Below, one piece after another: positions 1 through 11,015 of a stretch of 64,000 nucleotides of DNA; position 1 is the stretch's first letter, and each line of letters starts with the position of its first letter. Under the pieces are notes generated by a model, which searched no databases, had not been told where the DNA came from, and saw nothing but the letters and a program-made list of their open reading frames with translations. The translations under genes were made by a program, and so were the position numbers. The DNA is taken from the NCBI GenBank assembly GCA_963932465.1, contig OZ010790.1, forward strand, positions 352,867,087 to 352,931,086, written 5' to 3'. Source of the stretch: Maratus speciosus. Taxonomy: Eukaryota > Arthropoda > Arachnida > Araneae > Salticidae.

Positions 1-968
1 TGGACATTCCAGATAAATATAAAACAAAATTTTTTTCTACTTGTCTTGCATTACAAACGTTGTTTTGTTAATGCCTGTATTACATTATGTATTAACACCT
101 TTACCGATTTTCATCAGGCATACTGTGCCAAACAATTGGGCATGACTATGTTTTCAATATTTGTTATAATATAGTTATCTAAAACGCTTAATAATATTCT
201 TAAAAATACATTTCTTATTGCTCTGTCTAAAATTAACTCGCTTTTAATCCGACTTTACCAGGCGGGGCTTGTTGAGCTAAAGCCTTACGATATGCCTTCC
301 CACCTGGTTGGCTCTGAACGTGTTTTATCAAAAAAATATAAAATAAAATTTATATTTTTCGATAAAAAAATAATTAATGTATTTTTAAGAATAGTACTAA
401 AGAGTTTTTAGGTAACCATAATAATACTGAAAACGCAAACATGCATGAATAAAGCATTTTTTGTTAGGGTAATGCTGATAAAAATCGGTATAGGTGTAAA
501 TGCATAATGTAAAAACACAGCAGATATTCCAATTTAAGTAAACTGAATTATACACTATGAAGACTACTCTAAAACGTGTCCGAAAATATCAATTACAACA
601 AAAGAAACTTTTTTTTTTCAAATTATTCTTTAAATCTTAAAAGGAGATTGTTCTCCGAGATTTCGAAACATAATAACGCTTTTCGGAATAATTTGTAACT
701 CGGAAAATGTTTTTGTATATTTTCGTTCTATTTTTAACATATATATATAGCTCTATGAAAAGTAAATGATTTATGAAAACCATGAAAAAGAGGGTGCAAA
801 ACAACAACAGAAATCAATGAATATTCATATCTAGAAAAACAACAAACAAAAAACTCCCTGCTCTTCTGAAAGTTGGTGGAGTTAAAAAACAGGTACCAAA
901 ATTAAAAACTGGATCCTCACAGGTTTCGCAAGATATGGCCAACCCACATACTCCAAAAGTGTAAAAAA
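1..968. other. AT-rich sequence, nothing recognised
   Basis: Low-complexity AT-rich sequence with many stops in all frames. I see no domain, RNA gene or clear terminal repeat. Confidence 0.5.
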
Positions 969-1052
969 TCATCAAATAAACTTAAATTTTCAATAACTTA
1001 ACGAAACAAATCATCAAATAAACTTAAATTTTCAAAAACTTAACGAAACAAA
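969..1052. repeat. 42-bp tandem duplication
   Basis: Two adjacent copies of a 42-bp unit beginning TCATCAAATAAACTTAAATT, at 969-1010 and 1011-1052. They differ at about one position (ATAACTT versus AAAACTT). This looks like a local slippage or duplication event and is not tied to a gene. Confidence 0.9.
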
Positions 1053-1511
1053 ACTGATTTAAAAACAAAACCAACCAACCAATTCAAAATCAATAAAACT
1101 AATTTTAAAACATAAACAAATTAAAAATTCTTGTATAACTGAATAATTAAGTAATTATAAACATTGAACATGTGAGAAGGCCATACCCCCACCTTGACCT
1201 GCGAAGACTTGAAAAAACTTGATAACTTTAAAATATCCACACGCTCCACATCTCTTTAGCAGCAGGAGTTGCAAACAAGGTCATAATCCATGTTAGACCA
1301 GCGTCATTCAGACTTGTCCTTCCGTCATGTTGATAAACATAATTTCCATTCCATGTCACCTCGATTCCAACTTGACGTTCATCAAAATGTAGCCGTTCAT
1401 AAAAGACTTTAGTCCACAACCATCATATATTCAAGCAGTTCCATCGGCATCAATTATAGTGATTGGCCGCTTGGCTGTTGCCACTTCATAAAACTCTTTT
1501 CAAGTTGATTT

Positions 1512-2340
1512 ACATAATAAAAAATAAACTGATATGGAAATAAATTATTGTAAAAAAAAAATTAGCAGTAAATTTAAAAATCTGTGAATTCAAAAATACT
1601 TTACTGCTGCATATCGTATAAAATCTATTAACTTGTCGCAAAATAATGTTGATGAAAACCCTTTTACTTAAATTTGAAAACCAGTGTGGCATTGATTGAG
1701 TATCAAAATTTAAAAAATCCCGTTTATCAAAAAGTTTAACTAATATATTATTATCTTAAATTAAGAAATCTAAATCTAAAAAATTAGCATGCAAACTATC
1801 AACAGAAGCCTTATTTAATTTTAAACATGCAGGACAGATATCGTTAATCGATATCAAAAGTTTGTCATCGAATACTATTATATCATCGATATATCTTAAA
1901 ACTGCAAAACTCGTATTACTGTTTAAAACATAATTAAATTCACAATAAAAAAGAAAAAGATTAGCAGCAGAACTCGAAAAATTAGTACCCATCCGAATGC
2001 CACATAGCTGATAAAAGAGCGAGCCATTGAATGTAATAAAATTATTAAGAAAACAGAAATTACATAAACTCAAGAAAAAATCTCTTTTAATTCCTAGCTC
2101 CACCTCAATGCAAAACAAATCAAATATATTTTTCAATGTATCATAAAGTAAATCTATAGCTATATTAGAAAAAAGGTTTTCAAAATCAAAGGTATATATA
2201 TTATTAGTCGTTATGGTTTTTTTTTTTTTTTGTTACTTAAAACCTTATTACTATTATCAATACTCCAAAAATAACTAGTATTTCTGTATTTAAACTTCAA
2301 AAAACCATAAATACACTTCAAAAACTCCTGTAACTTAACA
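1512..2340 (-). pseudogene. Penelope-type reverse transcriptase remnant
   Basis: The minus strand encodes a reverse transcriptase core. Read from 2340 downward it gives a palm entry motif (TFDFENLFSNI), then LCGIRMGTNFSSSAANLFLF (the GIPMGTN..A..LFL block), then RYIDDIIVF with the catalytic Asp pair intact. Next come ACLKLNKAS, an FLDLDFLI block, and a DKRDFLNFDTQ...PHWFSNL...VNRFYTIC tail. This order matches the mobile RT family with GIPMGTNCAP and RYIDD motifs that is widespread in invertebrates and that I associate with Penelope-like elements; the exact class is not settled. One in-frame stop near 1754 separates the FLDLDFLI block from the tail, and a poly-A run near 2220-2232 disrupts the N-terminal part. 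No GIY-YIG endonuclease or intact 5' part is visible, so it is a truncated, dead copy. Confidence 0.75.
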
Positions 2341-2430
2341 TTTAAATTTTTGCCAATGCCTCTTGAATTACAACATATAAATCTTAATTTAACAGTAACA
2401 TTTAAACTTTTGCCAAGGCCTCTTGAATAT
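2336..2430. repeat. Short direct repeat plus TA run
   Basis: Two ~34-bp copies containing TTTTGCCAATGCCTCTTGAA or a close variant occur at about 2336-2370 and 2395-2429, followed by a short TA dinucleotide run to about 2450. They lie at the 5' (minus-strand) edge of the reverse transcriptase remnant and probably duplicate a piece of it. Confidence 0.7.
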
Positions 2431-2719
2431 ATATATATATATATATATTATGTTATATATATTTTATATTTTTGGTAATTAATAAACAATTTTTATTATG
2501 TATGGTGCATTATATAAGATCGTCATATATCATTAAAATAAACTAAATGAAGGTTGTCCACATTAAGTAAAGGTAATTTCTTAGTAAAGAATATTTGCAT
2601 TTTATTTAGTTGGATATTTGTTTGTTACATATTTTATTTTCTAACAATCATTGGTTTCTATGTGTTACACAGTGTTTCATTCATGTGGTGATTTTAAATT
2701 GTTGTCTCTACATGTAATA

Positions 2720-3422
2720 CAGTATAATTTCAAAAATTCGGCATTCAGAAATCCGGCAAATTCAAAAATTCGGCATCAAAATCTTTATTCCTTTCCCGAT
2801 TTTTTAAACATTCCAATTTACTGGAAAAAGGAAAATATCATTTGTTTACGAATAAAAACTTCTGAGTCGTAAAGTGAAAGTGTGAAAAAGAAATAATTGA
2901 CAAAAACCGAATGCGGGTTTCCCTCTTTTGCCATATCCGATTAGTTACACAAGAGATCGCCCGATAAAATTCGGAACTGCGAATATCTAGCCGCAGTAGA
3001 ACAGATAATAACGGACAGAATGTAATAACAGACAGAAGAGAAAATGTCACTGGAAAAAAATAAATTTGATTAGACAATTAATAACTTCCGAAATAGATAT
3101 TCTTCGATTGTATTAAATGCACGAAAAAATAAAAAAATTGTAAAAGAACGGCTAAAGAAATTGAAACAAATAAACTTGACATTGATGGTTCAGAAATTAC
3201 ACGAGAATAACTAACTTCATTATTTATAAGAATTTTGTAACATGGGAAATAGAAAATATAAAAATGTTTTTCTCTTTTACTCACATGATAATCATTTGGT
3301 TATGACTAAAGACATTATCTGAAATATCGGAAGTATTTTTGATATTCCTTCAGAAATCCGGAATTTTCAAAAATCTGGTATAGCCTCGGTCCCGACAATG
3401 CCGGATTTTTGAAGTTATACTG
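2720..3422. mobile_element. pogo/Tigger-like non-autonomous element (TA target)
   Basis: The left end CAGTATAATTTCAAAAATTC and the right end, read in reverse complement as CAGTATAACTTCAAAAATCC, form terminal inverted repeats. Each is flanked by TA (2718-2719 and 3423-3424), as expected for Tc1/mariner/pogo insertions. Subterminal AATCCGG words recur at both ends (for example 2749-2755 and 3354-3361). The 703-bp body has no convincing transposase, although a short stretch near 2885-2940 faintly resembles a psq-type HTH. Assignment to pogo/Tigger rests on the CAGTA..A start and TA duplication. Confidence 0.7.
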
Positions 3423-3424
3423 TA

Positions 3425-6400
3425 TTAGAAATATAGGGGAGAACATCAAGACATGTTTTTATGACTAGTTTCAGTGCTTGTGTGATATTTTCATACTAAT
3501 ATGGATAAAAGAATCATATATTATTTTATGCTTCTTTTAAATTATCAAATTTTTTGAAACACGACCATAAAAGTAATTATTTCAAATTTAATGTACATGC
3601 ATTATCTTGAACGATTTTTTAACTGCGCATAGAAAATAAATGAATAATATAATGTTTTCAGATATATCATGTTTTTCATATAAAGATTCTTTAATTGATA
3701 TACGATTTTCTTTCGCATGTGAGAGTAATTTTTTTTAATTTCAATTGAACTTTCCTACTAACATTTTTAGGTGTCAAGTCCTTGTTATTAGTGCTAAATT
3801 GAAACTATTGTAATTTTTTTTTATTGTTTTGTTTGTCACGTATTTAAAATGTACGTTTTTATTAAGAAAAAAAATCTGTGGTATATACCGTGTAATTATC
3901 TAGAATCATAATACGCAAAATATATGGAATGATGCATATGATGAATTTATATGTTATTAGATCAATATTTGAAAAAATCTTTGAAAAATATAGTCAAGTT
4001 TAAAAAAAGGATATTATGTCATCTTGTGATAAATTACCCTTACAATTAATTACTTGAAAATATAAGAATTAAAAAAAAAGGATAACTGTTTCATTTTATG
4101 TGGACCATATAAAAACAAGTATGTAGAAAACAAGTAGAGTCGTTTCATATATTTTTTAATAATTGTTTTTGTTGTCCGAAAACTTTAAAATTTCTGTGGT
4201 TTATTGGTATAATGGTTTTGTTGCAGCTCGTGTAAAAATTTCACGAAAAATTATTGATACATAGTTGTAAAAGAATATGTTTTCATCTCTATTTGTTTTC
4301 GCTCCGGGCCATTTACATTAAAAAAAAAATGTTTTTGTCATCCGAACTTCCTGAAATTTTAATAGGTTATAAATATAAGTGTAACGAAGCCATCTTTAAC
4401 ATTTCGTGAAAAATAATGCATATGTAATAGTGAAAAGATGCGTAGAAGCTGTTCTGAAGCAGTCCGTATTTCAGATTTTCATTGAAAATTTCTGTGATTA
4501 TTCTTTTTCTTCTGTTTTTAATACTTCTATTCGACCCAATATTATGAAATTTGTGTAGGTGACGTAAATCTGGTCTCACGAGATATTTAAAAAAGATTGC
4601 GTTAAAATTCTAAGGTTTAGTTACGTTTAGAACAGAAAAAAAACGATCTTATTCTGGAGACATGTGTCCTCCTGCGGTAACTGAGGCGTTTACGAATTTT
4701 AAGTATTTAAAATTCTTTTGTATAAGAATCTTAAATAAATTATACAGCGGATTGTTCAAAATATTTAATTTAAATTATTCATTTCATCCATTTGTCTAAT
4801 AATCCATAATTGGTTTCTTAAATGTAGATTTAAATGTATGTGACTCGAATATTAATCTGTGAAATAAATAAAAGTTTTATGTGGAGTAAATTTCGGGTAC
4901 ATGTTTAGTCATAACAGAGCTTATTTCGTCGAACAAGGAAAATACTTTGAAAAAATGTTTACTCGCGCATTCTTATAATTAAAAAGTATAATATTTATAT
5001 AAAGAAATATGGGTTGAACATTGGATAAAAATATTTACTAATTCAGGAATACATTATATCCCCCAATTCAAAATCTCCCAAGTACTTAACAAATGTTTGG
5101 AATTCGTTCTATAATGTCATTTTAAAAACTTACATATATATTTTTTGAATGATCCAGTGATATTGATTTTAAGCAGTGATTTCATATTAAAAATTACTAA
5201 TAAAATGCCATTTTTAGGAACAATTATTATTCCTGTTAATTGTGTAAGGTAAAAGAACTGAGAATTGATTACTTTAACGTTTGACGTACTGTTATGTTAC
5301 ATTTAATTATAATAGAATATTTCTTCATTAACCAATGTAAAATTTTATTCTCATTTATAATACTTATAATGTGTTACCAGAGATTAATATCTCGCTTTAT
5401 GGTACTTTAATGGATCGGATGAAAGAAAATTAAATACTTTTGAAATAAATCTTTTCTGAATGTGCTTGTAATACGAATTTGCTTTACGACCACAAGATGG
5501 AATATACATATGGAAATAATTACCCTTAACTTTAGGTGCATTCAGATGTTCTAGAGAATGCGATATGATGTGATTTATAGAAACTGCAATGGAAATTACA
5601 TCTTAGAAATGTTTATGATGCATGAAATATCGCATGCTTTATTGTTATTAAAAAGTGCCAGCGTATTAAGCAAGTTTTATCTGAAGATTCATCAGAGTTT
5701 ATATTAATGATTATGATTTATAATTAAATTATTGCATTCAATTTTTTTTTATATTTGGAAGTGTTGATATAAAACACACATAAAATTAAAATAATCTAAT
5801 CTATTAACGGAAAAATATATTATAATTTGAATATAAATATTACAATTTCACAAATGTACATACCATACATATTTTTTTAATTTCTGAAGACTGCAAGCAA
5901 AGACGATACGAACGTGTTTTTTTTTAAGCTCACATTAGCCGAACCGTACGAATTGCAAAAATAACGGAAAATACCAAATCAAATTCTTTAGGTTCACCTG
6001 CAGCGCAATCCTTTTGAAAAATATTTATAATAATCATTTAAAAAATAATTAAGGATAATCGAATTAATTATTTGAAATTAATTAATTCATCGAATTAATC
6101 GATTATTTGTCCCTGTGTTTCGAAGACTGCATTTAATTAACTAACAAAATACGTAAAATTAGATTACACCATATGAAAGATGGTACTTTTAAATTTAAAA
6201 TGCTCTATTCCGTTCAAAATACTATGCCCAAAACCACATGTACGTTTATAAAGAGATTAGTTTGATGCATGTTATTTTATGAAAATAAAATATATGATAA
6301 AGAAATCTTTTTCTGCGTAATTATCACATTCATAATGCTTCACGTTGAAATATCTCTGGATGAAACATTCACAATAGATAACCAATAGACGTAATCGGCA

Positions 6401-7388
6401 TATATATTTAGGATATATCTTTAGGGACAGGGATGAGATGTTTAACTCAATAATGAATGAAGTTAGAAAAAAAAGGCGATAGGTAAGGACATGCCGCTAT
6501 GAGAATTTTAGTGTTCTAGATAACAAACGGCACTATCATGAAAGGTCATTTTACATGCTGACATTATATAAATTTTGTATTCTATATTATAACGCACAAT
6601 AAATCGTGATTACACATAAATGTGAATAACATCACCCACAGAATACACGTTACTAACAGCAAACAAAAGCTTTTAGAGATTGTCTCACATTGTTCTCGTT
6701 GTGTTAAATATGCATAATGAACTACAAGGACAGTAATCGATAAACTATCATAATCAGTCCACAGCAAAATTTAACTGAGCGGTAATTTTTTTTTGTAGTT
6801 TCATCATTATATTGTTCTTCTGTCTATGGCTGTACTTTTCACAAAGCAACTTTCACTCTTGTTTACTGCAAATAAAAAGACCTTGCTATGCCAGTGTCAC
6901 TATATATTCCGCTGAGTTCTCATTGACTGCTCAACGATAACGATAAAACACTTTCAGAAACTTTCGATGTCGCTTGTTTCTCCACTCATACTTCTTGAAT
7001 AAAATATTTTTCCTTTCTTATCGAAAGGAATAAAGATTTTCCAAAAATCAAAAGTTTTTAGTCGCCAGCAAGTCATATTTTGTTTCATTTATTGGTAAAA
7101 ATCTACAGCTCTGATCGCTGATTCAGTACAACAAATTTAACAGCCACATTAATCAAAATACAGTATAAATCATTAAAAAATGTCATTGCTTTGCTTTGTC
7201 GGAACTGGTTTAAACGGTAGATGTCAACTGCTAATACTTTATATACAAGAAATACGAAGTTTTCTGTCTTTAAAAATAACTCAAGTTAAGTAATAACAGC
7301 TTTGCAAACTTTGTTTACCTGAAATTAGTTATGAACATTGACGCTCTTAACAAGTTTCAATATTAAAATAACAAATAAAGTTTTTTGC
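3425..7388. other. Long AT-rich stretch without recognisable features
   Basis: About 4 kb of AT-rich DNA. All open frames are short, lack recognisable domains and look random. No clear terminal repeats or RNA genes were seen. Confidence 0.5.
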
Positions 7389-7507
7389 AAGAATATTAAA
7401 AAGCAGAATACCAACGTTTAAATATGCACAAATAATACATGAAAAGCAGCAGAAACTGCTTTTCATGTATTATTTGTGCATTTAAACATTTTTTCTGCTT
7501 TTTAAGA
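7389..7507. repeat. Strong perfect-stem hairpin
   Basis: A 25-bp perfect inverted repeat (7425-7449 against 7456-7480, left arm starting TGCACAAATAATACATGAAA) closes a 6-nt loop (CAGAAA). The stem continues outward with small interruptions: TTTAAAC pairs on both sides, then AAAAAGCAGAA (about 7398) pairs with TTCTGCTTTTT (about 7493), then an imperfect GAATATT/AAGATTC step. The total foldback is ~119 nt. It could be a tiny foldback MITE or a hairpin RNA precursor; the sequence alone does not decide. Confidence 0.85.
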
Positions 7508-8808
7508 TTCAAAATGTTTTTTTGTTTTTTTTTCATTTTTGATAGAAGTATAAAATTCTACTCTTCTGCGAAAATTACATTGCAAACAGAACAAAATATT
7601 TTACGTTTTGGACTCTAAACATATCTTTATTAAAAATGATTATTCCACTTTTTTTTTTTTTTTTTACTTCTGAAAGTAAAAATTGAATCGCCAACCGACA
7701 ACAAAAACACACCTAAAAGATATTCTACGTTGGGTTACAAATGAACTCTTTCTGAAATCTAGGAAAGAAAACATGATTAATCATTTGTTTAATATACATA
7801 AGTACGTAAGCAAGTTTGCATAAGTCATTTCGTTTTATTACTGGAAGTAACTATGGAATTGCCAACCGATGATAGAAACATTCAAAAGTCGTGGTCTATT
7901 TTCTGTTACATGTGATTTATGCTGAAATCTAGCTGAAAAAATAACTAATTATTTGCATAACTACATACAGTAATAAATTTTCATCCGCGGCATTCATATA
8001 TTAAACAAATTTCGAGAAAAAAAAACTACAAACTATAACTGGTTTAATTATACTAACGTATAATAAAGCATATTCACACTGAAGTACCTCCATTTACAAG
8101 AGGTGACATATGAGATATAAAAATTGATTGGTGCAGACGATTCTGGACAAGAGCGAATTGCCATGCATCTCATCAAACTTGTCATTATCACTAAGCTAAT
8201 GCTTGTTAACTTATCTCACCGGTATTACCTAACTTAACTCGTCTTTGCGCGAGTATCACCATGTTCAGGTTTGACGTAGTTTGTCCCACTCATCTCCACA
8301 ATAGTACAGTGTTAGAACTTCCTATTCCACATTGAATCAAATGGCCCGCCTATGAATACAATTCCATGGAATTTCGAGAGAAAATTTATGGCAAAACACA
8401 GATTTCCGCCCATAGAGAAGTACGGGGTAGTTATTTTCCACTAGGATATTCTTTTAAAAATATGACGAAGTTCCAACTATTTGCACTGTATATATATATA
8501 TTTATTATTAAAAAAATTAAAGATTTTATTTAATTTCAACACAAGTATGTAATTGAATATTATTTAAAAATTAAAGTTTGTGGAAACTATACAAATAACA
8601 ATGAACAAATTATGAAGTATCGCTCAAAAAATATCAAATATAAGTAGAAATAACCAAAGTGATAAAGGACATGCGAAAATGTTTGAAAATATGCTTCGAA
8701 TATTAAAAAAAAAATGCAGGATTAATTTCTTTCGCACATTGCAAGTGTTATGCGGTTGCGGCAGAATGGGGGCCGGCTAGTTAGCTCAACCAACCGACAT
8801 GGCTTATG
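7508..8808. other. AT-rich sequence, nothing recognised
   Basis: No coding region or terminal repeat is visible. There is a poly-T run near 7650-7666 and a short TA run near 8487-8500. Confidence 0.5.
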
Positions 8809-8908
8809 CACTGTGAAAAAAAATACGACCAGTTTTCCTGTAGAAATCGGAAAAATAGTTGCCCTTATCGTATCGGAAAATTTTCCGACCCAGCTCGGAA
8901 TGAAATCC

Positions 8909-8946
<38 letters not shown>

Positions 8947-9092
8947 AATAGTCAATAAAACGGTATTTTACGGATTTTATTCCGATGTTACGGATTTTAT
9001 TCCAAGCTGGGTCGGAAATTTTTCCGGTACGATAAGGGCAACTATTTTTTCCGATTCCTATAGGAAAACTGTTCGTATTTTTTTTTACAGTG
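8809..9092. mobile_element. Foldback MITE with CACTGT ends
   Basis: The left end is CACTGTGAAAAAAAATACGA and the right end, reverse-complemented, is CACTGTAAAAAAAAATACGA. The arms stay complementary for roughly 100 bp each and include the block CCCTTATCGTA (8851) against TACGATAAGGG (9028) and GACCCAGCT (8887) against AGCTGGGTC (9004). A 34-bp poly-A tract (8911-8944) and a doubled ACGGATTTTATTCC word fill the centre. No clear target-site duplication is visible, so the superfamily is unassigned. It carries no credible gene: the open frames here simply read through the palindrome. Confidence 0.85.
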
Positions 9093-9094
9093 TG

Positions 9095-10564
9095 GATTGT
9101 AGAAAAAGCGTCTGTCTAAACGCAGTTTGAGTATGCACTCTGTAGGTATGTATCCATTCTCATATACACCACAGAATCATTTACACCACTGAAATCTTAC
9201 TATTTGAAATAAATACGGTATTTATCAAGTACTTTGCAAATCTATTAAAAATTCGCCCTGAGATTGCATTATTGTTACAAACACATTGTTGTTCATTTAA
9301 TATATGGACTTCACTATTGATAATTTGCTGTCTTTATTTTTGTTTCAAAATGTGCATTTCGATATTTATAATTTATTTATGTAATAAAACACAAAATATT
9401 TTAAAACGAAATGTTTCTACAGTCCCTTTTCTTCTTAGACATTTTTTCTTTTATTTAATGCAAACCTAGTTAAATTATAAAAATAAATATGAATAGACTT
9501 TCTTTAAAACACCATGACATCGGATACTTTAAAAATGTTATGTAATAATATTATCGAATTTGGAAAAAAATACTTTTTTGATGTTTTGATGGAATCCAGT
9601 AATACTTTCATTATCTTTTAAGAGTATCAAATTGCTTTTGTGGCATAAATATTTTCTTATTGAAGTAAATAACACATCGTCATACTTAAGTTACGTGTGG
9701 TAAATAAGCGTAAATGAATTTCGTGAAATACACTATTTGCGAAAATGTGAAACCACGCAACGATGAAGTAATAGCAGAAACGGAGTTAAAGGTATTGTAA
9801 TCCAGATACTAATTAGCTGAAAAGAAATCGGCTTTATGTAAAAAATTTCTGCAACTTCTGATTAACATAGCAATTTCAGTAAGTAGTAATTTTATGTTTT
9901 ATAATTTTTTGCAAATGATCAGTTATTTTCAGATAAATTATTGCATATTTCACTAACAAGTTCTTTAATTATTTTTGATATTGCAAAACCTTTGCTTATA
10001 GACTTATTATTAATTAATATCGGAAAATTTTTACGTAAAGAAAAATATTTTTTTAGAATAAATATACCTTTATGATATTTTGAAAACTATTATATTCCGA
10101 CAGAGAAAAATTATGTGGCAAGTGCATAGATTTGTAAATAGTTTTTACAGAAATATATTTATAATTCTATACAGGAAAATTATAAATTTATTTTAATAAA
10201 TGTACTTTCTGTATCATATAATTTTGATTTATAATAATAAAAATCACTTTATTTTAAATTATACAAAAATATTAAATATGACTCCTAATTTTTAAACTCA
10301 AACAAAATGATATAATAATCGCTTATCACATAAATTATAAAATTCACATAAATAAAAAAAATACTTTCCGTGAAAAAACAATTTAATAAGGTTAAAAAAA
10401 TATTATTCAAATGATAATCGTTTGAAAATCGCAATTCATTTTATACAATTTTGAAAGTTTTATGGGAAATGTAATGTGTACCTTTTATGCATGTATTATT
10501 ATTCTTTATGTAGGTTGCGTTTTTATACCTACCTATAAAGATATATTCGTAATTCTAATGAAGC
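9095..10564. other. AT-rich sequence, nothing recognised
   Basis: Short random-looking open frames only. No domain, terminal repeat or RNA gene recognised. Confidence 0.5.
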
Positions 10565-10694
10565 GATTTTATGAAACGAATTTGTGCAATGATTTTATGA
10601 AATGATTGTATAAAAAGATTTTCTGAAATGTTTGTATAAAACGATTTTATGAAACGAAAATTTGAAACGAATATCTGAGACGAATTTATGAAAT
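10565..10694. repeat. 26-bp minisatellite, five units
   Basis: Five consecutive 26-bp units start at 10565, 10591, 10617, 10643 and 10669. Each starts with a variant of GATTTTATGAAACGA followed by an 11-nt linker. The fifth unit is the most diverged. Since 26 is not a multiple of three, the open frames here are not coding. Confidence 0.85.
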
Positions 10695-10719
10695 TCGTTG
10701 TTGGTATTATAAACTTGAT

Positions 10720-11015
10720 TGATAGAGAGAGAGAGAGAGATAGAGAGAGAGAGGGAGAGAGATAAATACATATGGATATTGGTAGACAGACAAATACATA
10801 GAAAAACAGACAGATAAATAGATAGACGTACATACATATAGATAGACAGACAAACATATTCAAAGCCACCTAACAGACAGGCAGACAAATATATGGAGAG
10901 ACACAAACAGGAATATAGATAGATAGACAGGTACGGAGACAGATTGAGACAGACACACAAATAAATAGACAGATAAATATACGGACAGGGAAATATATAG
11001 TGAAATAGACAGGAA
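10720..11015. repeat. GA microsatellite and degenerate GATA/GACA tract
   Basis: An interrupted GA run (about 10722-10762) passes into ~250 bp of imperfect GATA, GACA and ACATA repeats. The apparent low-complexity cysteine/leucine/serine/isoleucine proteins on the minus strand are products of this repeat and not genes. Confidence 0.9.

Noticed and set aside
270..345. GC-richer patch ending CACCTGGTTGGCTCTGAACG that recalls a tRNA 3' half
   Set aside because: No cloverleaf: the acceptor and anticodon stems do not pair.
1228..1419. 63-residue minus-strand frame next to the RT remnant
   Set aside because: Composition looks protein-like (DERQVGIEVTWNGNYVY), but I recognise no family and find no continuation or splice context, so I do not call a gene.
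8722..9130. Open frames on both strands across 8.7-9.1 kb
   Set aside because: They read through a foldback MITE and its poly-A core; the Lys and Phe runs are homopolymer translation.
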